A DNA stretch of 64,000 nucleotides from an uncultured Lachnospiraceae bacterium (GTDB lineage Bacteria > Bacillota > Clostridia > Lachnospirales > Lachnospiraceae), in NCBI GenBank assembly GCA_934351925.1, contig CAKRJT010000005.1:87795-151794 (forward strand), written 5' to 3'. Shown one piece after another: positions 52,262 to 60,375 of the stretch. The notes beneath the pieces are model-generated. The model had not been told where the DNA came from. It made no database searches and saw only the letters and a list, made by a program, of their open reading frames with translations. The position numbers and the translations under genes were made by a program. The number at the start of each line of letters is the position of its first letter. Within the stretch, counting starts at the first letter, position 1.

Positions 52262-52505
52262 TCGGCATCGCATCACCCGGGCATTTTTTCTCGATTATAT
52301 TATTCTGTCTGAATATGTACCCTATCTGGTTCTTTAGTTTTACGTTTCCATTCTTTTCAACTATCAACAGGTCTATCTGCAACGGTTTTCTGCTGAGATT
52401 GTACTCAGAAAAATATCCGAGTGCCTCCCTGTCCTCACTGAATTCAAGTCTTGCCGCGGCACAGAACACCGGGTGCCACTGCAGCTTTACTTCCTTGTTA
52501 TTCAC
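52254..52505 (-). pseudogene. Truncated conserved Lachnospiraceae protein
   Basis: 83 residues beginning MNNKEVKLQWHPVF and containing LEFSEDREALGYF, EYNLSRKPLQIDLLIV and RQNNIIEKKCPGD. These are the first ~75 residues of a larger family (about 250-300 residues, PD-(D/E)XK-nuclease-like in appearance) that is frequent in Lachnospiraceae. The rest is absent: the frame stops inside the end of the TetR gene. This is inferred to be a deletion remnant. Confidence 0.55.
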
Positions 52506-52660
52506 TTAAACCTCCTTATATGTTGCAGGAGGCATCGTCTGCTTCATTCAATCATCATCCTTTCCGGAATTATATATATTATTAGTCTCAAGTTTAACAA
52601 GCTTGCAGAAAAATCAAATCAATGCTACACTGAGAAAACAGCATCGGGCATGACTGCCCG

Positions 52661-52740
52661 TTTCACACGGAAAAAGCACTGCCGGACAGTGTTTTTCATC
52701 ACTTTTGAGCCATTGTAAAACAGTGGCATGGAGGATTAAA
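52661..52740 (+). promoter_or_regulatory. Structured leader element, copy C
   Basis: TTTCACAC, then stem 1 GAAAAA(g)CACTG/CAGTGTTTTTC (loop CCGGA), linker ATCACTTTTGA, stem 2 GCCATTG/CAGTGGC (loop TAAAA), then ATGGAGGATTAAA abutting the ATG at 52741. The order and spacing are as in copies A, B and D, with both stems longer and different in sequence. Confidence 0.65.
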
Positions 52741-53385
52741 ATGCTACGCGAATGTGATATCAACGATATATCTGACGGAAAATTATATACTCTCAACGAC
52801 ATGGTACGCGCGGACTGTCAGGACTGCGCCGGCTGCTCGGCATGCTGCCGCGGCATGGGAAACTCGATTGTACTCACGCCTTATGATGTCTGCCTGCTCA
52901 CAAACAACCTCGGCTGCGGCTTTGACAGGCTTATCACAGACAGGGTCGAGCTGGGTGTCATTGACGGTCTTATTCTTCCGAGCCTCAAGATGGCGGGCGA
53001 CAAGGAGCAATGTTCATTTCTTGACGAAAACGGAAGATGCAGCATACACTCATTCCGCCCCGGCATATGCCGTCTTTTTCCGCTCGGACGCATCTATGAC
53101 GAGAACGGTTTCAAATATTTCTTACAGACAAACGAGTGTCTCAACACCCACCGTTCCAAGATAAAGGTAGAAAAATGGCTCGACACGCCACAAATAGAGA
53201 AAAATGAGCGTTTTATCCTGGAATGGCATGAACTGTTAAAAAGGCTTCGAAACGAGACAAAAGCTGACCCCGACTACGAGTCAGCCAAGAAACGCAACAT
53301 GCTTCTGCTGCAGTTATTCTACTTTACGCCCTACACCATCGATGGCTTTTACACCCAGATTGAGGAGCGCATGAAGCTCGTCTAA
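52741..53385 (+). CDS. YkgJ family cysteine-cluster protein
   Basis: 214 residues. The start is at the end of the leader element. An N-terminal CxxCxxCC-type metal site (DCAGCSACCRGMG) is followed by CSFLDENGRCSIHSFRPGICRLFPLG, completing the cysteine set of PF03692 proteins, which bind zinc or an iron-sulfur cluster. Cellular role unknown. It stands alone between a dead gene and a repeat-rich region. Confidence 0.85.
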   Translation: MLRECDINDISDGKLYTLNDMVRADCQDCAGCSACCRGMGNSIVLTPYDVCLLTNNLGCGFDRLITDRVELGVIDGLILPSLKMAGDKEQCSFLDENGRCSIHSFRPGICRLFPLGRIYDENGFKYFLQTNECLNTHRSKIKVEKWLDTPQIEKNERFILEWHELLKRLRNETKADPDYESAKKRNMLLLQLFYFTPYTIDGFYTQIEERMKLV

Positions 53386-53415
53386 AAACCACTTTCGCAG
53401 GGCACGCATATATTA

Positions 53416-53453
53416 AACATGCCAATTTAGTCTATAAGTGTATAACGTGTTAT
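53416..53453 (+). repeat. Dispersed 3' element, copy 3
   Basis: AACATGCCAATTTAGTCTAT then AAGTGTATAACG, 30 bases after the YkgJ-family stop codon. Compared with copy 1, the conserved core is nearly identical but the long outer stem is lost. Confidence 0.6.
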
Positions 53454-53456
53454 AGT

Positions 53457-53696
53457 AAGGTAAAATAGGACTTTTCCATCAAATTGCATTAATTATTTTA
53501 ATTGTTTGATATGAATACGTTAAATCAAGCAATCACTTTACATTATACAAGAATTTTATTGATTGATTATCACACAATTTACAAACAATTAATTCAATTT
53601 GCAGCTGTTAGTATATTTGCCCTACATTATCATATTGGATAATAAAAAAGAAGAAATAATAATACAGAATTATAAAGCTCCAGTCTAAACAAAACA
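53457..53696. other. AT-rich intergenic DNA
   Basis: About 240 bases, strongly AT-rich, with no gene and no clear promoter or terminator that I can support. Confidence 0.4.
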
Positions 53697-53836
53697 GTTG
53701 TTCAATTTTATCGGTACGTTGCCGGACCTTTTGAAAAGCGTCGGTGCTTAGCGGCTGTATTTTAGCCGCTTATGCACCGCTACGTTTTTCAAGGAATGCG
53801 AATGTGTCCGGAAACGTACCGGCAAAATTGAACAAC
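53697..53836. repeat. 140-bp near-perfect palindrome (MITE-like)
   Basis: The outer arms GTTGTTCAATTTT and AAAATTGAACAAC are perfect. Further inward TCGGTACGTT/AACGTACCGG, CCGGAC/GTCCGG, TTGAAAA/TTTTTCAA, CGGTGC/GCACCG and AGCGGCT/AGCCGCT pair down to a small loop. It ends 27 bases before the end of the GH36 gene and could also terminate that transcript. Confidence 0.7.
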
Positions 53837-53862
53837 GTCCGTTTCACTCCCATTAATATTCC

Positions 53863-56205
53863 TCATATCTTCTCCATAAAGTACACCCTCGATGCAAAAT
53901 CCGGGAAATGTCTTATCTCCTCGGAAAAACCCGTCGCGGCAAATGCCTGTTTCAGTTGAACGCTGCCCTCCATTAGAAGTGCACCGCCAAGCTCATACTT
54001 CTCTGTCTCACCCGGCATGGTGACGAATTTTGCGACCATGCTGTGCAGAAGCGAGCCCTGCCTTATATGAATAGGTGCCGCTGTATTTATGAGGTCGCCG
54101 AACTCTTTGACATTGTGCTTTAACGGTCTGTTATAGAAACGGTAAACGGCATCGGCATCAAGACCTGCCGCATAGTATACCTCATTCTGGGTGTTTGCGT
54201 GGACGAGCTCCTGCATCACGAGCCCGACCGCCCTGCTGCCGTCCGCCTCCGCCACCGTCCACTGATGGATATTTCCGGTGCGCTGCCGGTAAAACGTGCC
54301 GAACTGCATCGTATGTCTCCACTGCTTATAAATGCTTATCTGCGTCTTTATCTCGTTTAACTCCTCACGCTTCATGTCCACAAGATTGCACTCATAACCG
54401 CAGACTGCGAATGCCGCCACATTGAAACGCGTCGTGAGCGGTGTCACGCGAAGTGTCTGGTGGTTCGGACATGCGGACACATGCGCCGACACGACCGACA
54501 TCGGGTAGCCGTAGCTTAGGCCCTCCTGTATATAGGTTCTGCTGACCGCATCGGTGTTGTCACTCGCCCATATCTGAGGAAAATAGCACAGTATTCCCAG
54601 GTCAAAGCGGTTTCCGCCCGCCGCACAGCCCTCGAACAATATATGCGGAAAGCGCTCCACGAGCGTCCGCATAATCCTTCCAAGCGCCACCACATATCGG
54701 TGAGCCGTCTCCCCCTGCGGTCTGCCCTGTGCATGAAGATACTTTGAATAGTAATCGGAAAAAATCCTGTTCATGTCCCATTTCACATAGGCGATATTTG
54801 CCGATGAAAACACCCTCGTCATGCTCTCAACGATGTACTCCGCCACCTCGGGATTGCACAGGTCGAGCACTCTCTGGCTGCGCCCCTCGGAGTGTGCACA
54901 GCCCGGAATATCCATCGCCCAGTCAGGGTGTTTTCTGTACAGTCCGCTGTTTACATTGACCATCTCAGGCTCAACCCATATTCCAAACGACATTCCAAGA
55001 CCGTTTATCCTGTCACAGATGCCCTTTAAGCCGCCCGGGAGCTTCTTTTTGTTCACATACCAGTCGCCGAGAGACTGACTGTCATCATTTCGGGTTCCAA
55101 ACCAGCCGTCGTCCATGACAAAAAGCTCAATCCCCACATCGCGTCCCGCCTTTGCGAGGTCATAGAGCTTTCTCTCACTTATGTCAAAGTAAGCTGCCTC
55201 CCAACTGTTTAGCAGCACGGGGCGCTCCTTGTACTGCCACTCTCCGCGCACAATATGTTTTCTCACAAAGGCGTGCATATTGTGGCTCATCGCATTAAAG
55301 CCGCTGTCCGAATACGTCAGAACCGCCTCGGGTGCCTCGAAATCACTGCCCGGCTCCAGAATATAGGAGAAGGACTGCGGATTTATACCCGCAGCCATCC
55401 TCGTCGTATCGCACATTCCCACCTCGACAGCCTCATAGTGATTGCCGCTGTAAATGAGGTTAAGACCAATACATGAGCCATGCTCCTGCGTTGTGTCCTT
55501 ATGCGAAACCATGACAAACGGATTTGCCCTGCTCGACGAGGTTCCGGTGTACGACGAATTGACGTGCTTTCCGGCGGCCACCACCGTGTCGTGCCTGTCC
55601 ATCTCGCGCGCCCACGCCCCGTTGAAGGTTGTGAACACATATCCCGCACCGTCAATGTCCATCAGCATGCTCATGATGCGCCTGATATTTACGCTGTCCT
55701 GACTGTCATTTACAAGGCGGCAGCTTCTTCCTATCACGTCACATTCCTCATATACATAGTAATATAGCTCGAGCGTGAGTCCATAGCTTTTATCCTTCAG
55801 GATAATCTTTAGCTGCGAGACCTCGTCCTCACTGCCGTAGGAGCATGGCAGGGTCTCAAGCTCGTCCCTGCCCTTTTTTATCTCATAGCTGTCGTACAAA
55901 AAATCCGACGTGAACGAGCCGTCAGCGTGAACAAGCTCGACAAATGGCTCCCTTATGTCCCCTTTTCCGTATGAGGACATCTCAAGCCTCGCCGCCTCGA
56001 GCGAAAACGAAGGATTGTCCTTCGAGTAGCTGACCGTATTTCCGACCGGCATCGTCTGTCTGCGAGAAAGCGCCTGTACTCCGCCGCCGATATTTATTTT
56101 TTTTCCATAATACAGATGCTCAAGGTGCCCCGTAGGAAGCACCTTGAAGGCATAAGTCGTGTTCGCGGTGTCAAGCGTGAACAAGCCAATGTTTTCTGAT
56201 ATCAT
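53863..56205 (-). CDS. Alpha-galactosidase, GH36
   Basis: 780 residues, close to the length of Lactobacillus Mel36A-type enzymes. An N-terminal beta-supersandwich (~1-330) precedes the catalytic barrel. The nucleophile Asp477 is in YVKWDMNRIF and the acid/base Asp549 in IWASDNTDA; MDDGWFG and FGIWVEPEMV are also conserved. It hydrolyses terminal alpha-1,6-galactosides such as melibiose, raffinose and stachyose. No signal peptide, so it acts in the cytoplasm on sugars brought in by the symporter encoded three bases upstream. Last gene of a TetR-led operon. Confidence 0.94.
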   Translation of the reverse strand: MISENIGLFTLDTANTTYAFKVLPTGHLEHLYYGKKINIGGGVQALSRRQTMPVGNTVSYSKDNPSFSLEAARLEMSSYGKGDIREPFVELVHADGSFTSDFLYDSYEIKKGRDELETLPCSYGSEDEVSQLKIILKDKSYGLTLELYYYVYEECDVIGRSCRLVNDSQDSVNIRRIMSMLMDIDGAGYVFTTFNGAWAREMDRHDTVVAAGKHVNSSYTGTSSSRANPFVMVSHKDTTQEHGSCIGLNLIYSGNHYEAVEVGMCDTTRMAAGINPQSFSYILEPGSDFEAPEAVLTYSDSGFNAMSHNMHAFVRKHIVRGEWQYKERPVLLNSWEAAYFDISERKLYDLAKAGRDVGIELFVMDDGWFGTRNDDSQSLGDWYVNKKKLPGGLKGICDRINGLGMSFGIWVEPEMVNVNSGLYRKHPDWAMDIPGCAHSEGRSQRVLDLCNPEVAEYIVESMTRVFSSANIAYVKWDMNRIFSDYYSKYLHAQGRPQGETAHRYVVALGRIMRTLVERFPHILFEGCAAGGNRFDLGILCYFPQIWASDNTDAVSRTYIQEGLSYGYPMSVVSAHVSACPNHQTLRVTPLTTRFNVAAFAVCGYECNLVDMKREELNEIKTQISIYKQWRHTMQFGTFYRQRTGNIHQWTVAEADGSRAVGLVMQELVHANTQNEVYYAAGLDADAVYRFYNRPLKHNVKEFGDLINTAAPIHIRQGSLLHSMVAKFVTMPGETEKYELGGALLMEGSVQLKQAFAATGFSEEIRHFPDFASRVYFMEKI

Positions 56206-56208
56206 ATA

Positions 56209-57681
56209 TTATCCTTTCTTGTCGGCTGCAAGCTCCTTGGAAATCTGTGCCAGCTTCTCGTCGGTGAGCATATATTTCTTTACAAATATGATGAGCGCCG
56301 CGCAGAGTCCGAATATCGGCAGCATCGCCATAGTGGTTCTTAAAACCATTCTCGAGCTGTCGGACAGGGCAGCAGCAGCCGCTGCCTCCGTCGTGTCCCT
56401 GCTGATTTTTCCGACGGAGATGCATATGCTCGCAACAAGGATTGCCACGCCGCTCGCGAGCTTTACAACAAAGGTCTGCATCGAGAATATGATGCTCTCG
56501 TCCCTTCTATTGTTTTTAAGCTCGCCGTAGTCAACCGTGTTCGCAAGGAATACCGTCGTGAGCACCGTGAGCATACCGAAGGCGGCAAAGATGAGAAAGC
56601 CCGGCGCAAGCAGCACATACACGCTCGACACTCCGAGGCACATCATGACAAACAGCACAATATAGCCCGTTATCGCCATTCCGAAGCTGACATAGAAAAC
56701 CTTTATCGAGCTCATAAATTTTCTGAGCAGCGGGTAAAACAGCATCATCGAGATAATCTGAACCGCGCCGCCCACAGTGTTGAACAGCACATAATTTGCG
56801 TTCCAGTCTGCGCCGCCTATATCATACTTGAAAAAGTAGATAAGAAGGTTGGAGGTGATGTAGAGTGAGCAGTTTATGAGCACTATCGTCACAACGACGG
56901 TCACTGCCTGGTCGTTTGAAAAGAGCGCCTTGAACATCTGCCCTACAGTCGGAGACTGCATGTTTACCGTCGATTTTTCCTTGATGCAGATACAGGTCAC
57001 GGCTATAAATGCCACAAACAGTATCGCAATTATGAGTGCAAACCACTTAAAACCGCTTCTCTCTATGAGCCTGCCCGCCTCAATTCCGGCAAGCCTTGCG
57101 CTGTCAGCGGCACCCTCGGCATTTCCCGCTGCCACAAGTACTGCCTTGTCAGCATTTCCAATCTCGCCGAGCTTAGGAACACATATCATCGTTATGACAG
57201 TTATTATCGCGGAACCGACGCCCGCACAGGAACGGGCAAGTGTGGAGAGATTTTCCCTCTCCCTGCCGCCCTCGGTGAATGCAGGTATCATTGACCAGAA
57301 TGGTATGTCCATCATGGTGTATGTTATGCCCCATGTAATGTAGAGTACCGCAGCGTAAGCCACGAGCCCGCCGCCCGTGACGGATTTAGGCACCGCAAAC
57401 ATGAAGAACAGCACGATGGCGTTCAAAATTGTGCCGATTAACAGCCACGGTCTGAATTTTCCCCACCTTGTCTGCGTCTTTGCAACAATAACACCCATAA
57501 TAGGGTCATTAAACGCGTCAAAAATTCGCGCAGCCATGAGTATCACTCCCATGACCCATGAGCTGACGCCCAGCAAATCCTGGTAATAGTACAGAATGTA
57601 GCTCGCCGAGAGCATGTAAACCATGTCCTTTCCCACGGCTCCAAGCCCGTAGGACGCTTTTTCCTTCACTGAAAGCTTCAT
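56209..57681 (-). CDS. GPH-family sugar:cation symporter (MelB-like)
   Basis: 490 residues and twelve helices. The start KEKASYGLGAVGKDMVYML and the GPH signature region DAFNDPIMGVIVAKTQTRWG with KFRPWLL are typical of the glycoside-pentoside-hexuronide family. It imports a galactoside with Na+ or H+. The adjacent GH36 gene makes melibiose or raffinose-family sugars the likely cargo. A ~45-residue soluble insertion between helices 6 and 7 (residues ~180-225) is somewhat long. Confidence 0.9.
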   Translation of the reverse strand: MKLSVKEKASYGLGAVGKDMVYMLSASYILYYYQDLLGVSSWVMGVILMAARIFDAFNDPIMGVIVAKTQTRWGKFRPWLLIGTILNAIVLFFMFAVPKSVTGGGLVAYAAVLYITWGITYTMMDIPFWSMIPAFTEGGRERENLSTLARSCAGVGSAIITVITMICVPKLGEIGNADKAVLVAAGNAEGAADSARLAGIEAGRLIERSGFKWFALIIAILFVAFIAVTCICIKEKSTVNMQSPTVGQMFKALFSNDQAVTVVVTIVLINCSLYITSNLLIYFFKYDIGGADWNANYVLFNTVGGAVQIISMMLFYPLLRKFMSSIKVFYVSFGMAITGYIVLFVMMCLGVSSVYVLLAPGFLIFAAFGMLTVLTTVFLANTVDYGELKNNRRDESIIFSMQTFVVKLASGVAILVASICISVGKISRDTTEAAAAAALSDSSRMVLRTTMAMLPIFGLCAALIIFVKKYMLTDEKLAQISKELAADKKG

Positions 57682-57714
57682 AAATACCTCCTTAATATAT
57701 ATAAATTTCCCGTT

Positions 57715-59199
57715 CTATAAGTTCTGCCTGCTCATGGCAAGCTCAACAACCTTGTATGCTCCGTCATATATGCCCATCTGCTTGTTTTTCACAATGTTAT
57801 CACACATGTCCTGCAGCAGGTGCTCATCGTTCATAAAGAGCTCCACCATCTGCAGAGTGTGAGCTATATCCTCACACTCGAGGGTTCCGTCGCCGATTTC
57901 GGCGGAGTGGATTGCGCCCCAGCGCTCATGTCCGCCTACCCTCTTTATGAAGAGCTTCGGAACCGGATAAAAGGCGAGCTCACTCGGCTTTGTCACGAGG
58001 ATATCACAGCTTCTTAGCAGAAGGTTCGTGCAGTAGACCGCCTCAAATATGTTGGAATGATAGAAGCCGTGTATTCCCTTGACCTCACCGCCAAGCGCCT
58101 TTGCAGCAAATTTCTTTGTCTCCTCCCAGTTGTCAAAGTGCTCATGGGCTATATGTCCAAGCTGCGGGATTTCCTCTTTTAACTGCTCCCACACGTTCCT
58201 GTAATCGCCGACGTTCACATACAATGCGGCTTTTCCCTGACGTATCGCCGGAAGAAGTCTTTTTATTATAGCGGCAAATATCTCCTTCTGCGCTCCCGCG
58301 CCTCCTATGGTGAGCAGAAAACGCATAGGCTCGCCGTTCTTCTTTCTCGCAACTCTCGCCTCACAGTCGTTCTCGATATTTGACACCAGCTCATGGTCGA
58401 TGTAGTGACCGGTGTACACAAGGCTGTCGGCAGGCATCGGCTTCAAAACCCTTTTGCCGTCCATGCCGTTCAATATTCTGTAGCCCATATACGAGTTGTG
58501 GGTCTGAATGGTGTGTATGCTGCCCTCAGAGAGGTGGAGCGCCATCGGCCAGTTGTCGGGAATGGCATTCACAACATGCTCCATTCCTGCATGAACCGCC
58601 GCCTGTGCCGGCCATACATGCGTGCCGACAACCGGGATATCCTTTGGAATTTTTCTGTAAACAGGTGCCATAAGCTCCGCATTCTTCTGGTCACAGGCGT
58701 TGTATGACAGCTTTCTGAAGCCCTCGTAGTTCATAGGCTCCCAGACAAGCTTGTTGAAAAGTCTGCTCTTCTGCGAAATTCTTGAGCCCAGCGAATATAA
58801 ATCGTTCTGTGCGCTGATGACCTTCGTGCAGGTCGTGTCCGGGAATGAATTTAAGTCCATCCAGTACGGTGTGCAGCCCATGCTGTGCGCCGCTGAAGCA
58901 ATCGCCATGGATATGCGGTAATGTCCAAAGCCCATTCTGATATTTCCGACAATCAGCCCCTTCTCCCGGTCAAACTGCGGCTTTTCCAAGGCGGCGCCGC
59001 TTCCGTTTTTCGGTCTTGCGACAACGATGTCCTTCACCCCGAGAATATCCCCGATATGCCTGTTGTCCCTGATTGTCAGCTCATAATCAACCCCCGAGTC
59101 GTCGCCGAAACGCCTCACATACCCCTTCTTTCCGCGGATTGCCTTCCTGTACGTCCCACCGCTCATCTTGTTGCCAAAAATAACCTTCGATTTGTCCAT
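57715..59199 (-). CDS. GT-B-like protein of unknown function in the alpha-galactoside operon
   Basis: 494 residues, soluble. The glycine-rich GNIRMGFGHYRISMAIASAA resembles the first loop of MurG/MGDG-synthase-type glycosyltransferases. FLLTIGGAGAQKEIFAA looks like the start of a second Rossmann half, and DILVTKPSELAFYPVPKLFI occupies the donor-site region. These point to a GT28-like fold, but I do not recognise a characterised member and the call is an inference. It lies between the TetR gene (16-base gap) and the symporter (33 bases), so it is co-regulated with galactoside use. It could transfer or phosphorolyse a galactosyl unit, or act on a glycolipid. Confidence 0.55.
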   Translation of the reverse strand: MDKSKVIFGNKMSGGTYRKAIRGKKGYVRRFGDDSGVDYELTIRDNRHIGDILGVKDIVVARPKNGSGAALEKPQFDREKGLIVGNIRMGFGHYRISMAIASAAHSMGCTPYWMDLNSFPDTTCTKVISAQNDLYSLGSRISQKSRLFNKLVWEPMNYEGFRKLSYNACDQKNAELMAPVYRKIPKDIPVVGTHVWPAQAAVHAGMEHVVNAIPDNWPMALHLSEGSIHTIQTHNSYMGYRILNGMDGKRVLKPMPADSLVYTGHYIDHELVSNIENDCEARVARKKNGEPMRFLLTIGGAGAQKEIFAAIIKRLLPAIRQGKAALYVNVGDYRNVWEQLKEEIPQLGHIAHEHFDNWEETKKFAAKALGGEVKGIHGFYHSNIFEAVYCTNLLLRSCDILVTKPSELAFYPVPKLFIKRVGGHERWGAIHSAEIGDGTLECEDIAHTLQMVELFMNDEHLLQDMCDNIVKNKQMGIYDGAYKVVELAMSRQNL

Positions 59200-59215
59200 G
59201 TCAATCCTCCTACAT

Positions 59216-59782
59216 TTATTTTTTTATTCCGTTGCAGATGATATCCACCACCTCAGCCAGCGCCTCGCTGTAGCTTATCCCGTTCTTCACGAGCACGTCA
59301 CGCCTGAAAAACTGCTCAAGCGTCGCCTCGAACATCACCTTCACAATCGCCGTGTCCACAGGCTTTATCACCCCCTCATCCATTCCCCGCTTCAAAAGCT
59401 CGATTGTGGTATCCCACCCGCTCTCTAAGCGCTCCTCGACTCTGGTGTATATGCGCGGATATTTGTCCCTGAGTATATAGAGCTGCGCGAAATCAATCTC
59501 CTTGTACCCGTCAGGCAGCACGCCTAAGATTGCCTGAATTTTCTCGAGCGTCGAAAGTCCGCCGTTTTTCATCACCCGCTCCTCGCTCTCCTTAATCGAG
59601 TCGAAGCAGTAGTCAACCATGTCGTACACCAGCTCCTGCTTATCGGAGAACACCGTGTATATGGTTTTCTTGCTCATTCCGGCCTCCCGCGCCACATCGT
59701 CCATCGTAAACTTTATACCCTTCTTGTTAAAGACAAGCACCGTAGCAGCAAGTATCTCTTTTCTTATGTCCATATCTGCCAT
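59216..59782 (-). CDS. TetR/AcrR family regulator of the alpha-galactoside operon
   Basis: 188 residues with ATG at 59782 (GGGTGG upstream); an alternative start lies ten codons further out. The helix-turn-helix is FTMDDVAREAGMSKKTIYTVFSDKQELV. The C-terminal domain is of the TetR_C type with a typical acidic dimer face. It is the first gene of the operon, and two inverted repeats of GAAACT with an identical 14-base gap lie just upstream, so autoregulation and control of the operon are likely. TetR control of a GH36 operon is less usual than LacI or AraC control. Confidence 0.85.
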   Translation of the reverse strand: MADMDIRKEILAATVLVFNKKGIKFTMDDVAREAGMSKKTIYTVFSDKQELVYDMVDYCFDSIKESEERVMKNGGLSTLEKIQAILGVLPDGYKEIDFAQLYILRDKYPRIYTRVEERLESGWDTTIELLKRGMDEGVIKPVDTAIVKVMFEATLEQFFRRDVLVKNGISYSEALAEVVDIICNGIKK

Positions 59783-59812
59783 TTCTGCACCACCCTCATC
59801 AATCTTTCCCAC

Positions 59813-59846
59813 TTAGGAAACTCTTTTTATTCTTCCAGTTTCCTAA
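59813..59846 (-). promoter_or_regulatory. Candidate TetR operator 1
   Basis: TTAGGAAACT (59813-59822) and AGTTTCCTAA (59837-59846) are perfect inverted arms with a 14-base spacer, 31 bases above the TetR start codon. Confidence 0.6.
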
Positions 59847-59875
59847 ATTGTAGCACACCCCACACCCATTAACAA

Positions 59876-59901
59876 GAAACTCATTTAACGATTTTAGTTT
59901 C
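59876..59901 (-). promoter_or_regulatory. Candidate TetR operator 2
   Basis: GAAACT (59876-59881) and AGTTTC (59896-59901), the same half-site and the same 14-base spacer as operator 1, 29 bases further upstream. Confidence 0.5.
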
Positions 59902-60001
59902 CATTTTTTGTATATATTTCACAAACTATATCTTGAAATTGCCTAAACATGTGAGCTTTCATACAATGTCACTTATCATATATCACATCTCACTAAGCAC
60001 A

Positions 60002-60296
60002 GGGCGGCAAAACATGCTCACACCCTGCGCCGTGTATACAGGACTGTATTTATATGCGGGCGCGACTTTTGGAGAGAAGCCTAGATGTTCTTGGCGCTCT
60101 GCCTCATCACCCAGCCGGAGCCGGCACGGACGCCGGCTCAGATGCCACGACCACGGAAGGTCGGTTGGCATCGTCGGCGTCCCTCTCACACTGCACTTTC
60201 CAGAGCTCCTAGAACATCTCAGCTTCGCCCAACTAAGCCCCGCATATAAATACAGTCCCGGATACACCCACAACCTCACCACATGTTTTGCCGCCC
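60002..60296. repeat. 295-bp interrupted inverted-repeat element
   Basis: The ends GGGCGGCAAAACATG and CATGTTTTGCCGCCC are perfect 15-bp arms. Inside, GGACTGTATTTATATGCGGG pairs with its complement near 60240-60258, GATGTTCT with AGAACATC, and the centre forms GATGCCACGACC/GGTCGGTTGGCATC and GCCGGC hairpins. It is GC-richer than its flanks. Short open frames in it look like by-products of the palindrome. I believe similar elements are dispersed in related genomes. Confidence 0.7.
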
Positions 60297-60375
60297 ATTC
60301 CCCTCATGTATGGTCATTTCCCACAAAAAATCCCCGGACAGCCACTCCTGCCCGGGGACAATTCCCGCTTCAATA

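Noticed and set aside
59983..60282. About 99-residue minus-strand protein
   Set aside because: It lies wholly inside the inverted-repeat element, with no ribosome site and palindrome-driven composition.
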